Shown: one piece after another, positions 32,226 through 41,343 of the stretch
Numbering within the stretch: the stretch's first letter is position 1
Layout of the letters: the number at the start of each line of letters is the position of its first letter
Source of the DNA: Sulfurovum xiamenensis
GTDB taxonomy: Bacteria > Campylobacterota > Campylobacteria > Campylobacterales > Sulfurovaceae
Direction: 5' to 3'
Assembly (NCBI RefSeq): GCF_030347995.1
Contig: NZ_JAQIBC010000003.1
Span: 269,565-322,307, forward strand
Length of the DNA stretch: 52,743 nucleotides
Program-made: the position numbers and the translations under genes
Notes under the pieces: model-generated
Databases searched by the model: none
Seen by the model: only the letters and a program-made list of their open reading frames with translations
What the model was told of the DNA's origin: nothing

Positions 32226-33367
32226 TGGCACTGGAACTTAAAAACCTATATGATGACTTTCGTGATGGAGAGACTATTAAAGCTTATGCTCAGATCATTG
32301 CTGAGGATGCAAAGAAATTAAAAAACCCTATTAACATTATGGAAGTATGTGGTGGACATACTCATACCATAATGAAGTTTGGGTTACTTCAACTCATGCC
32401 AGATAATGTTAACTTTATCCATGGACCTGGTTGTCCTGTGTGTATTATGCCCAAAGAACGAATTGACCATGCCTATGTTTTGGCTATGCAAGAAGATGTT
32501 ATTTTAGTCACTCTTGGTGATATGATAAAAGTCCCTGGTAGTAACGGAAGCCTACAAGATGCCAGAGCTAAAGGAGCAGATGTACGATTTGTTTACTCTC
32601 CTATGGAGTGTATTAAAATAGCACAAGAAAATCCAGATAAAACGGTGGTTTTCTTTGCCATAGGATTTGAAACGACAACGCCGATGACAGCTGTACTTGT
32701 AGAGCATGTTATTAAGCAAAAAATACCCAACATTTTATTTCATATCAACCATGTAACAGTACCTGAAGTGATGGTGGAACTTATAGACAGCCGTGATGTA
32801 CATGTTGATAGTTATAACAACAGAATAGATGCATTTTTGGGACCAAGTCATGTAAGTGTAATTAGTGGATCAAAAATATATGATAAATTTCCAAAAGATT
32901 ATGGTCGTCCTGTGGTGGTCTCTGGGTTTGAACCTGTTGATGTAATGCAAGGTATTAGTATGTTAGTAAAACAGTTTATAGAGGAGCGCTGTGAATTGGA
33001 AATCCAATACAAAAGAGTGGTCAATCATGAAGGAAATTTGAATGCTCAAAAACTCATAAATACTTATTTTGAAAAAATGGATCTTTTTAGATGGAGAGGA
33101 CTGGGAAATGTACCTGAAAGTGGGCTCAAACTGAAAGATGAGTTTGCCTCTTTGGATGCAGAAGTTGTCTATAAAGATGTACTTCCTATTGCAGAGATAG
33201 AAGACCATAAACTTTGTATCTGCGGTGATATATTAAGAGGTATGGCAAAACCAACTGAATGTACTATCTTTGGAACAGCTTGCAAGCCTACGACTCCGAT
33301 TGGAAGTTGTATGGTTAGTAGTGAAGGAGCATGTGCAGCTTATTATAAATATGGAAACCTAATATGA
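32222..33367 (+). CDS. hypD: Fe-(CN)2CO assembly protein HypD
   Basis: 381 aa. Conserved CGGHTHTIMKFG, HGPGCPVCIMP and GFETTTP motifs, and the C-terminal cysteine set (CICGDILRGMAKP, CTIFGTACKP, GSCMVSSEGAC) for a [4Fe-4S] cluster. It assembles the Fe(CN)2CO unit with HypC. It overlaps hypC and hypE by 4 nt each, so translation is coupled. Confidence 0.97.
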   Translation: MMALELKNLYDDFRDGETIKAYAQIIAEDAKKLKNPINIMEVCGGHTHTIMKFGLLQLMPDNVNFIHGPGCPVCIMPKERIDHAYVLAMQEDVILVTLGDMIKVPGSNGSLQDARAKGADVRFVYSPMECIKIAQENPDKTVVFFAIGFETTTPMTAVLVEHVIKQKIPNILFHINHVTVPEVMVELIDSRDVHVDSYNNRIDAFLGPSHVSVISGSKIYDKFPKDYGRPVVVSGFEPVDVMQGISMLVKQFIEERCELEIQYKRVVNHEGNLNAQKLINTYFEKMDLFRWRGLGNVPESGLKLKDEFASLDAEVVYKDVLPIAEIEDHKLCICGDILRGMAKPTECTIFGTACKPTTPIGSCMVSSEGACAAYYKYGNLI

Positions 33368-34356
33368 CAAAAACAGTAACTATTGCCCATGGAAATGGTG
33401 GAGAAGAGAACAATGAACTCATTAAAAAAATATTCTATAAACACTTTGAAAATGACATTTTGGCCAAGAGTGAAGATGCAGCAGTTATAGAAGATGGGAA
33501 ACTTGCTTTTACGACAGACAGTTTTACAGTTAGTCCTCTATTTTTCTCTGGTGGAGACATAGGAAAACTTGCAGTATGCGGTACATGTAATGACTTGGCC
33601 ATGATGGGTGCAGAACCTAAATACATGACATGTTCTGTGATTATCGAAGAAGGTTTCTCTACACGTGATCTTGAAAAAATAGTTAAGAGTATGAAAAATG
33701 AGCTTGAGATAAATGGTGCCATTGTTGTAAGCGGTGACACAAAGGTTGTACCCAGAGGCAGTGTAGATAAGCTTTTCATCAATACTACAGGTATTGGCGA
33801 AATAGTACATAAAAATATATCTGCATCGGCTTTAAAAGAGGGCATGAGTATTTTAGTAAGTCGTGATGTTGGTACACATGGTGCAACTATATTTGCAGCA
33901 CGTGAGGGGATTGAGCTTGAAAGTTCATTACAAACTGATTGTGCCTCATTATACCCTCAAATTAAAGCATTAATAGATGCTAATATAAATATTATTGCAT
34001 TGAGAGATGCTACTCGCGGGGGTGTTTCGGCTGTACTCAATGAATGGGCGAGAAGTTCAAATGTGTGTCTGGAAATAGAAGAAGAGACTATCCCTGTACA
34101 AGAAGAGGTAAGAGGTATCTGCGAAATGCTCGGGTTTGAGGCTATTGATCTTGCAAATGAAGGAACTTTCGTTCTAGCAGTGGCTAAAGAGGATGAAATG
34201 CAGGCTTTTGATGTGTTACAGAAAACGCATATAACTTCAGCGATCATTGGTACTGTAACAGAGTTACATAAGGGGAAGGTAATACTAAATTCTTCATGGG
34301 GGACAAAGAGATTTTTGGACTTACCAACGGGTGAATTATTACCTCGTATTTGTTAA
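33364..34356 (+). CDS. hypE: Carbamoyl-dehydrating HypE
   Basis: 330 aa, PurM-like. AHGNGGEENNELIKKIF, AVCGTCNDLAMMGAEP and RDATRGGVSAVLNEWA are diagnostic, and the protein ends LPRIC, the C-terminal Cys that is carbamoylated by HypF and dehydrated to thiocyanate. Confidence 0.97.
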   Translation: MTKTVTIAHGNGGEENNELIKKIFYKHFENDILAKSEDAAVIEDGKLAFTTDSFTVSPLFFSGGDIGKLAVCGTCNDLAMMGAEPKYMTCSVIIEEGFSTRDLEKIVKSMKNELEINGAIVVSGDTKVVPRGSVDKLFINTTGIGEIVHKNISASALKEGMSILVSRDVGTHGATIFAAREGIELESSLQTDCASLYPQIKALIDANINIIALRDATRGGVSAVLNEWARSSNVCLEIEEETIPVQEEVRGICEMLGFEAIDLANEGTFVLAVAKEDEMQAFDVLQKTHITSAIIGTVTELHKGKVILNSSWGTKRFLDLPTGELLPRIC

Positions 34357-34365
34357 AGGATTTGC

Positions 34366-36015
34366 ATGAGAATACTGTTGCTTTGTACCGCCTTTAACAC
34401 TCAAACACAAGCAGTATATACTGAATTGAAAGATAGAGGGCATGATGTTTCTGTGGCATATGCAATCAGTGAAGTACAAATGTTAACAGAAATAGAATAT
34501 TTTGAACCGCAGCTTATTTTATGCCCATATTTAAAGCGTTATTTACCTGAAAGTATTTATGAAAACTATCCTACATACATTTTCCATCCGGGGCCCATCG
34601 GTGATAGAGGACCTAATTCTTTGGAGTATGCACTTCAAAACCATACTAAAGAGTGGGGAGTTGTCATACTCAAAGCAAATAAACTTTATGACGGAGGTGA
34701 TATCTATGCACAGCAGAACTTCAAGGTACGAGATACATACAAAGCGTCACTCTATCGTCAAGAGATAGTAAGGGCAACATTACAAGCCCTTGAACAGTTT
34801 TTTGTGAATCTAAAAAATGATAATGTAACACCGCAACTTTTAAATCCTATACATGAACAATTTACACAATCCAAAAGAGCAATAAAATGGCTAACAGATG
34901 ATACTGAAACCATTATAAAAAAAATACATCTTTCAGATAGCTTCCCTGGTGTTCTGGACGAAATACTGGGTGTGCCTTGTTACCTTTTTGGTGTACATAA
35001 AGAAGATAAATTTAGGGGGAAACCTAAAGAAATACTTGCCAAACGTGATGGAGCTATTTGTCTGGGAACGAGAGATGGGGCTATATGGATATCACACCTT
35101 AAAAAGGTAGGAGGTTTTAAACTACCTGCAACGTATGTTCTAAAAGAAAAGCTAATGGGTATTAAAGAAGAACGTCTACCTCTTATATTTGACAAGAGTT
35201 ATGACACTTTTTATGAAATAAGTGTAGAGAAGAAAGATAATGTGGCCTATCTCCATTTTAATTTTCATAATGGAGCAATGAATACTCAACAGTGTATTCG
35301 CCTGAAGTATGCTGTTGAGTATTTGAAAAATGAATGTGAAGTATTGGTGCTGATGGGAGGAATGGATTTCTTCTCTAACGGTATACATTTAAACATACTG
35401 GAAGACAGTGCTAAACAAGGCGAAGACGGATGGGCAAATATTAATGCTATGAATGATTTAGTCCATTCCATACTCTATGCAGATGAAGTAGTTACAGTCG
35501 CCTCTTTTGGACATAATGCAGGAGCAGGTGGTGTATTTATGGGACTGGCGTGTGATTATGCTGTAGGAAAGGAGGGTGTAGTCTTAAATCCTCACTATAA
35601 AACCTTGGGTCTTAGTGGAAGCGAATACCATACCTATAGCCTACCAAAGCGTATAGGCAAAGAGATGGCAGAGACTTTATTAAGTAAGTGTTTACCTCTT
35701 TCTGTAGAGAAAGCTAAAGCATTGGAAATGATAGATGAAGTGTATACCGAGGATACATACTATGAAGAGTTACATCATTTTGCTAAAAATGTATATAGTG
35801 ATGATTTTATCTCGAAGAAACAAGATTACCTGGATCAGCATAAAGAACAAATAGAAGCACTGAAAGAGACAGAACTTGAAATCATGCATCCGGAGTTTTG
35901 GAGTAAAGAGAGTGATTTTCACATTTTACGTCAGGAATTTGTTTATAAAACTTGTCCCATAGAAACACCAGAAAGATTGAAATTAATAGTAAATAAGGAA
36001 AGAATATATGCATGA
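34366..36015 (+). CDS. hypX: HypX, formyl-CoA-dependent CO-forming hydrogenase maturase
   Basis: 549 aa fusion. The N-terminal half resembles formyltransferases (FHPGPIGDRGPNSLEYALQN), the C-terminal half crotonases (FFSNGIHLNILED, FGHNAGAGGVFMGLACDYA). In characterised HypX the first half makes formyl-CoA and the second releases CO for the active-site Fe under oxygen. Its presence between hypE and hypA argues that the hydrogenase must be matured under micro-oxic or oxic conditions. The hypA start overlaps its stop by 8 nt. Confidence 0.93.
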   Translation: MRILLLCTAFNTQTQAVYTELKDRGHDVSVAYAISEVQMLTEIEYFEPQLILCPYLKRYLPESIYENYPTYIFHPGPIGDRGPNSLEYALQNHTKEWGVVILKANKLYDGGDIYAQQNFKVRDTYKASLYRQEIVRATLQALEQFFVNLKNDNVTPQLLNPIHEQFTQSKRAIKWLTDDTETIIKKIHLSDSFPGVLDEILGVPCYLFGVHKEDKFRGKPKEILAKRDGAICLGTRDGAIWISHLKKVGGFKLPATYVLKEKLMGIKEERLPLIFDKSYDTFYEISVEKKDNVAYLHFNFHNGAMNTQQCIRLKYAVEYLKNECEVLVLMGGMDFFSNGIHLNILEDSAKQGEDGWANINAMNDLVHSILYADEVVTVASFGHNAGAGGVFMGLACDYAVGKEGVVLNPHYKTLGLSGSEYHTYSLPKRIGKEMAETLLSKCLPLSVEKAKALEMIDEVYTEDTYYEELHHFAKNVYSDDFISKKQDYLDQHKEQIEALKETELEIMHPEFWSKESDFHILRQEFVYKTCPIETPERLKLIVNKERIYA

Positions 36016-36349
36016 ATATAGTGTAGTACAAGCACTTTTAAATCAGTGTGAAGATGTAGCAGAGCAAAACAATGCAAACATGGTTACAAAAGTCATTACC
36101 AAAATAGGTGTCATGAGTGGTATAGAGACACATCTTTTACAAACAGCATTTGATACCTTTAAGGAAGGAACAATTTGTGATGGAGCAGAATTCATCATCA
36201 ATGAGCAGAAGGTAAAACTGCATTGTAACAGTTGCCGCACCGAATTTGAAATAGACGAAGTGCGCTATGCCTGTACAGAGTGTGAAAGTTTAGATGTAAA
36301 GGTCATTGATGGTGAAGATATGTATCTTATGAGTTTAGAAATGGAATAA
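36008..36349 (+). CDS. hypA: Hydrogenase nickel chaperone HypA
   Basis: 113 aa. MHEYSVVQALL gives the N-terminal Ni ligands (Met1, His2), and CNSC...CTEC form the structural zinc site. It partners HypB for Ni insertion. Its position after hypX instead of before hypB is unusual compared with the standard hypABCDE order. Confidence 0.96.
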   Translation: MHEYSVVQALLNQCEDVAEQNNANMVTKVITKIGVMSGIETHLLQTAFDTFKEGTICDGAEFIINEQKVKLHCNSCRTEFEIDEVRYACTECESLDVKVIDGEDMYLMSLEME

Positions 36350-36359
36350 AGGAGAAATT

Positions 36360-37112
36360 ATGCAAGAGTATTGGGAATTATATATGAAAAATCTAGAGGG
36401 TAAACCTTCCTCTATACAGTTTAATGCGGGAATTTCTATGGATATAGATGAGTTACAATACTCCCATCCTATTGTTGCATTTGTAAAAGTAAAACTGAAA
36501 GAACCAAGTGAACATGGTTTGATTGGAGAGCAGGAAGAGCCAGAGATCCTTTTTATGGAAGATAAATTGGAAGCCTCACTCATCAAATTTCGTATTGGAA
36601 AATATGTAGGTCGAGTAATTAGTGATGGATATGTTACTTTTTTATTTTATGTACAGTTTACCTACAATTGGCAAGATTTTTTAGAGTTTGCATTAGAGGA
36701 ATTTGAAAGTTATGAAATTAGTAATGGATATCAGGAGGATAGAGAATGGAATTATTATAAAAAACTACTTTATCCCACACCAAAAGAGTGGCAACTTATT
36801 CAAAACCATAAAGTATGTGATGTGCTTAAAGCAAAAGAGGATAACTTACATCTGGCACGTGCAATAGAACATAAATTATTTTTCTCAAATGGAGATGAAA
36901 AAAAAGATGAGTTGGTATCTAAACTGGATGTAAAAGGTTTTAAAATTCAATCTGAGATAGAAAATGAAGAAGGTGTAAAAGGCTTAAAATTCTACCGTAT
37001 AGATAAGCCTTTCTATCACGATATAGATGAACTTACATTATATCTTATAGATTTATTAGAAGAATATGGAGCAAGTTATGATGGTTGGGAGACAAGTGTG
37101 GTTAAATCATAA
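36360..37112 (+). CDS. DUF695/RraB-like two-domain protein
   Basis: 250 aa, soluble. The first 140 residues resemble DUF695 (EYWELYMKNLEGKPSSIQFN, then EDREWNYYKKLLYPTPKEW). The last 80 resemble the RNase E inhibitor RraB fold (HKLFFSNGDEKKDELVSKLD, YGASYDGWETSVV). GGAGAA precedes the ATG. It is the last plus-strand gene of the hyp operon and runs 11 nt into the oppositely oriented protease gene. Its link to hydrogenase is unknown; it may be a passenger. Confidence 0.7.
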   Translation: MQEYWELYMKNLEGKPSSIQFNAGISMDIDELQYSHPIVAFVKVKLKEPSEHGLIGEQEEPEILFMEDKLEASLIKFRIGKYVGRVISDGYVTFLFYVQFTYNWQDFLEFALEEFESYEISNGYQEDREWNYYKKLLYPTPKEWQLIQNHKVCDVLKAKEDNLHLARAIEHKLFFSNGDEKKDELVSKLDVKGFKIQSEIENEEGVKGLKFYRIDKPFYHDIDELTLYLIDLLEEYGASYDGWETSVVKS

Positions 37113-37635
37113 CACCAGATGGGTCTTTTGCACGATTAATGATTTCTTCTAAGCTAGTGATGGTTTCTTTTTCGTTATATGTTATACCATGTTTTTCAAG
37201 ATATTGTAATACCACACCAATATAGTCAATAAAAGCCTCTTTAATAGTATCACTCAATGCAATGTCAAATGTTACTTCAAAAGGGACAATACCCAATACC
37301 AGAGCTTTTGGCACAGGTTTTCCCTGAAGTTCTAACATATCCAAACATTGTAACACACCTATCTCATGTGCACCACCACTATTGAGTCCGTAGCCACTGA
37401 GCTCTTCAGCAGGTATAGCATAAATAGAAGCAGGTTCATCATCTAACCCAATACTATCCAAGATAAGTATATGGTCATTTTCCATAAAGATATTGACCAA
37501 ATGAATACCCTTTACCCCGCCATTAATAATTTGAATTTCCTTTGGAAATATATAATTCTCATTCAAATAAGTAGCGGCGTAAACTCCTAACCCATCGTCT
37601 TTTTGCAGTACATTACCAATGCCTAGTATTATCAT
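37102..37635 (-). CDS. Hydrogenase maturation endopeptidase (HyaD/HupD family)
   Basis: 177 aa. GIGNVLQKDDGLG (Asp in place of the usual Glu), ILILDSIGLDDEP with the second acid, and GGAHEIGVL with the His give a complete or near-complete Ni-recognition triad. It likely cleaves the C-terminal tail of HydB, the only large subunit here that has one. It is transcribed alone, convergent with the hyp operon, with no operator of the TGAAT type in front. Confidence 0.88.
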   Translation of the reverse strand: MIILGIGNVLQKDDGLGVYAATYLNENYIFPKEIQIINGGVKGIHLVNIFMENDHILILDSIGLDDEPASIYAIPAEELSGYGLNSGGAHEIGVLQCLDMLELQGKPVPKALVLGIVPFEVTFDIALSDTIKEAFIDYIGVVLQYLEKHGITYNEKETITSLEEIINRAKDPSGVMI

Positions 37636-38036
37636 ATTTATCCATTCTATTTTGTTATTAGATTATAGCTTAGGTTTTTATAAATTAGAGTGACAAATAC
37701 TACTTAATTTATATGCTATATATCTTAAAAAGAGCTAAATACATATTCAAACATTTCAGTGAAGTGACAAGGTTTTCTTTTATCAACATAGACTAAAAGA
37801 ATTAACAACAAATTGAATAAGGGTATGAGAAAGTTAAAATTGCTGATGAAATTGAGTATAATAAATATTTTAAGCTTAATATATGAAAACAATTCAACAT
37901 CTTAGAAATACGTAAGAAAAAATAAGTTGGAACCTCCCCAAAACCTCCCTAATGTTTTCACTACCAAGGTCAGGTTTTTAAATAGCTGTTTCTACATTGG
38001 TTATTCTGGTAAACTGATTTTATATAATGGTTTGAT
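37636..38036. other. Gene-free stretch between cargo and recombination module
   Basis: 401 bp, very AT-rich. No gene, operator of the TGAAT type or strong hairpin was seen. It is probably the junction between hydrogenase cargo and the element's own genes. Confidence 0.5.
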
Positions 38037-38297
38037 TTATTCGTTTGGCAGCTTAGATAAAAGATTACAAATATCTATTTCTAGTACATAAGCTATTTTA
38101 GCTAGATGTTCAATATTAAAGTGTTGACCTTTATGGATCTCTGCAAGTGAAACAATCGTCACTGATTTATGTCCGATTGCTTGTGACAATTGAAGTTGCG
38201 TTAAGCCTTTCTTTTCTCTAGCCTTTTTTACATTTCTCCCAATTTGTGTATACAATCTATCTATATAATTCTCTGGAAGTGTTTCAATATCTTTCAT
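38037..38297 (-). CDS. XRE/Cro-family helix-turn-helix regulator
   Basis: 86 aa. A HTH_3 domain covers most of the protein (KKGLTQLQLSQAIGHKSVTI, HFNIEHLAKIAYVLEID). It is divergent from the gene at 38385, with a perfect 18-bp palindrome between them that is likely its operator. Located beside the recombinases, it probably controls element functions. Confidence 0.88.
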   Translation of the reverse strand: MKDIETLPENYIDRLYTQIGRNVKKAREKKGLTQLQLSQAIGHKSVTIVSLAEIHKGQHFNIEHLAKIAYVLEIDICNLLSKLPNE

Positions 38298-38352
38298 TTT
38301 TTACCTTGCTATAAGAAGTTGGTAAAGTTTAATGAGATATAGGCTATCATTC

Positions 38353-38370
38353 AACTTGTTATAACAAGTT
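38353..38370. promoter_or_regulatory. Perfect palindrome AACTTGTTATAACAAGTT, likely XRE operator
   Basis: It lies 15 nt before the gene at 38385. Half-site variants TATAAGAAGTT and TATAGGAAGTT flank it in the same intergenic region, suggesting several binding sites. Confidence 0.6.
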
Positions 38371-38384
38371 ATAGGAAGTTTGAG

Positions 38385-38789
38385 ATGAAAACAAATTCAC
38401 ATCCAGTAAATAAACTTAGAAAATGTGTTAAAAAGCATGGAATGAAAATACTTCTTCCTCAAAATCTTCCAGAGGATATATTTAAGAGACTTGTCCTGGA
38501 AGCAAAAGCTTTAGATGAGGATAGAACTGATGAAGTACCTTCATCCACTTTGCTCATGTGTATTTTGTATCTCAAAAATGGTCCAAAGGTTCGTGATAAT
38601 ATGAAGGTTAAGTTTTCGGAAGAAGAGATATTGGATTATTTCAGTATGTATACTATGTATATCAGGCTTGAGGAAATGAGACGAAAAAGCTTGGTATTCA
38701 TCCCTGACGATTCCCTTCCCACTTTACAAAATATCTTCGATAAAAGTAGAAGTATGGAAATCGAAGGTCTTGATGAAAAAATGGAATAA
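38385..38789 (+). CDS. Hypothetical protein beside the XRE regulator
   Basis: 134 aa, soluble, helical and charged; not recognised. AGGAAG precedes the ATG. It converges on the recombinase module. A paired XRE repressor and small effector in divergent orientation is common for excision control or antitoxin-type units, but no family match supports either. Confidence 0.65.
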   Translation: MKTNSHPVNKLRKCVKKHGMKILLPQNLPEDIFKRLVLEAKALDEDRTDEVPSSTLLMCILYLKNGPKVRDNMKVKFSEEEILDYFSMYTMYIRLEEMRRKSLVFIPDDSLPTLQNIFDKSRSMEIEGLDEKME

Positions 38790-38800
38790 GAATCATCATG

Positions 38801-39223
38801 TTATCTCCGATCTATTTTTGGTAAAGGTTTATCCAGTTCTTTTTTGCTTACACCATTAGCATAAGAATTATATTCCCATCGGGCAAATTGTGCAAGCAGG
38901 GCATTATTCTCTTGTATCAGTCTTGTATTTTGTGCTTCAAGCCTTTCAAGTCTTTGTAGTAATACATCATATTCTATTGTATTTTTTTTCTTCTCGTCAC
39001 CTGTATCTTGATATCTTTTTTGAGCAGAATCATAAGCAGATTTAATTCGAGTATGTTTTGCAAGTGTTTGACGTGTGTAGCGTTCTTTCAGTCGCAATTC
39101 AACTTCAGATATAAGATCATCCCAAGTTAATTTACCGGACCATCCATCGGTAATGTCGACTATTTTCTCGATGTCAGCATCTGTTAAATTTTTTGAGCGT
39201 TCTCGTGTTCTTTTTTGTGCCAT
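38801..39223 (-). CDS. Small coiled-coil accessory protein of the recombinase module (Tn554 TnpC-like)
   Basis: 140 aa, basic. The N-terminal part (RTRERSKNLTDADIEKIVDI, then RYTRQTLAKHTRIKSAYDSA) looks DNA-binding; a coiled coil follows (LLQRLERLEAQNTRLIQENN). Its ATG shares an A with the stop of the preceding recombinase (TAATG). Position and build match the fourth gene of such modules. Confidence 0.75.
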   Translation of the reverse strand: MAQKRTRERSKNLTDADIEKIVDITDGWSGKLTWDDLISEVELRLKERYTRQTLAKHTRIKSAYDSAQKRYQDTGDEKKKNTIEYDVLLQRLERLEAQNTRLIQENNALLAQFARWEYNSYANGVSKKELDKPLPKIDRR

Positions 39224-41343
39224 TAAAAATCCCCTAGTTCGTCTATTAGTTTTTTTATATCGCTGTAGTCATCAGGTTCCAGTTCTGTTTGTTTTTGATC
39301 AAGCTTTAAATTTTCTTTTCTTCTATTGGATGCTTGCTCTATTGGTGAAACCGATAAAATATTGGATAATTGAATGATAGATCCGTCAGGAATGCTATCA
39401 TTGTCCAGAATTTCACATGTATTTGTCAGGACTTCGAGGTCGATTGAGTGGGATTCAACCCATCTGTTAGCTCCAAAATGACCATCTTCTTGTGCTGCTT
39501 TCGCACGTTCCAAAAGTACTTCAGTTTCTTCTTTTAGTAGTTTTATCCTATCAGTTCTTATTAGGTCCCCTTTTACGCAGAAGTGTTCGGAACATCCCAT
39601 ACAGTGTCTATGAAGTTGACAGGGGGTCATGGTAAAGTCATGGATACAAACACCATACTCTCCAACATGAGCGGTTGGGACTTTCAGTCTTGCAAATTCA
39701 TCACGTGATATAACCACTTTCTTTTTGATATCGTCTATATTGGATAAAGGTCCACTCATCAATTCTTCATTTCCTATGGCTTCACGTGCCATTTCAAGCA
39801 TTTCATCGGCACTGATGTGGTCGTATGCTTGGTTTTGTCTGATATCAAGGCGTCCTGACCATTTGGCAATGTCAAGCTGACTTAAGCCTCCTTTTTGAGC
39901 CAGTGTATTGAGCCAGTGTCTAAACTGATGGGATGTCATTTGAATTGGACTGCCATCATTTTCCGTATAGCCAAACTTTTCAAAGAGAGAAAGTACATTT
40001 CCTCTTGTTTTTAGGGCATCTGAAACTAGTTGGTCGCTAATTGCTTTTACAGTAGGGATTAATGTGCCTTTATCACTATGGTATTCATTAATCCTTTGAT
40101 AAACAAGTGCCTCAGAAAATTTTATGCCTACTTCTTCGTTGAGATAGGGAAATCTATCAGGCAAGAGCTCAAGTATCCTTTTTTCAAGGTCAGAAAATTT
40201 AATGACAAGTTTGTTACCATCTTTTTCAAAATGAACAGAGTTTTTATTGACCCAGGCAGATGCCAACCTTCTGAAACGCTCTAGATCATTGTCTGTTTGA
40301 GATTTACCAAAGAGGATATAAGCGACCTCTTTAGTGTTGAGTACTTTACCGCGTAGGTTCTCAATATCCTCGGAAAGATATACTCTATTTGGATTGTTCT
40401 CATACCATTGTGTTACCTCTCTGGCATGCATAGTTACGGTTTTTATTCTTGAGATCGCTTCCTTTGCAACATCGACCATCGAGGGGATTATCCATTTGAT
40501 CATTGGTGCTGCACCTTTAGCGGGGAACCATCTCAGACCATATTGTTCAATACCGTCACTATCTTTTTGTGTAACTTCACAATCATATGGCAATAAGAAT
40601 AGTTCGTTGACACGGTTTGGTGCACAGATCAGTAGGGCAATCAATGAGATCGAAAGTTGTTCATAGGGTGTACTGGCCTGATTGAAAATTTTTGGCAATG
40701 CTTCCAATCCTGCCTTGGACGGCATTTTCTTATTTCGAAGTTCATCAGCCTCTTTCCCGACACGTGAACTATCTGGAGGACGTTTCATCGGGTTTCTCCA
40801 GTCTATAGGTACTTTTATCAAACGTTTATTGGTGAGAAATAAACCAATATCTGCTAGAACAGCTCCAATACGATATGCTCTTGCTTTAGAATAGTGTTTC
40901 TTTGTAATTCTTGCTGCCTCGTCCAATACAAAGTTGTCAATATCATTAGGATTAGAGCTATTTTTAATATTGATGAGTGCTTGATCCACTACACGCAAAG
41001 GTTCTAATAGGTGTCCTGGAGACTTGAAAGAATTATGTCCAAACCTATATCTAAAATAAGCTTTTGTAAAACTCAGGAAGGGCTCTTTCATAGCGACCAT
41101 TTTTTCTTCATTTATCTTTCCACCAGTATTTTTGGAAGCGTATTCATATGTTGAAAAAATAGCTGCAATACGTTTCGTCTTACCCTTTTGTTCCATAAAA
41201 GAAGAAATATCCCATATATTATTTTTAAATGGAAGATCAGATCCAAATACAGTAAGATCATTTTTGCACATTGTGATGAACCTGTTCAGATTTTCTTGTG
41301 AACTAAGTGTTTCAATAGGTTCAAACTGTAATACGGTACTCAC
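39223..41343 (-). CDS. Large tyrosine recombinase (third of trio)
   Basis: Start chosen at GTG 41343: it overlaps the previous stop as GTGA and has GGAGG 6 nt upstream, giving about 706 aa; an ATG at 41385 is in frame but poorly placed. Catalytic residues: Arg in PNRVNEL, HQFRH, Trp in KWSGR, Tyr in AYDHI. A Cys/His-rich segment (CIHDFTMTPCQLHRHCMGC) after the catalytic domain probably binds zinc. Confidence 0.9.
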   Translation of the reverse strand: MSTVLQFEPIETLSSQENLNRFITMCKNDLTVFGSDLPFKNNIWDISSFMEQKGKTKRIAAIFSTYEYASKNTGGKINEEKMVAMKEPFLSFTKAYFRYRFGHNSFKSPGHLLEPLRVVDQALINIKNSSNPNDIDNFVLDEAARITKKHYSKARAYRIGAVLADIGLFLTNKRLIKVPIDWRNPMKRPPDSSRVGKEADELRNKKMPSKAGLEALPKIFNQASTPYEQLSISLIALLICAPNRVNELFLLPYDCEVTQKDSDGIEQYGLRWFPAKGAAPMIKWIIPSMVDVAKEAISRIKTVTMHAREVTQWYENNPNRVYLSEDIENLRGKVLNTKEVAYILFGKSQTDNDLERFRRLASAWVNKNSVHFEKDGNKLVIKFSDLEKRILELLPDRFPYLNEEVGIKFSEALVYQRINEYHSDKGTLIPTVKAISDQLVSDALKTRGNVLSLFEKFGYTENDGSPIQMTSHQFRHWLNTLAQKGGLSQLDIAKWSGRLDIRQNQAYDHISADEMLEMAREAIGNEELMSGPLSNIDDIKKKVVISRDEFARLKVPTAHVGEYGVCIHDFTMTPCQLHRHCMGCSEHFCVKGDLIRTDRIKLLKEETEVLLERAKAAQEDGHFGANRWVESHSIDLEVLTNTCEILDNDSIPDGSIIQLSNILSVSPIEQASNRRKENLKLDQKQTELEPDDYSDIKKLIDELGDF

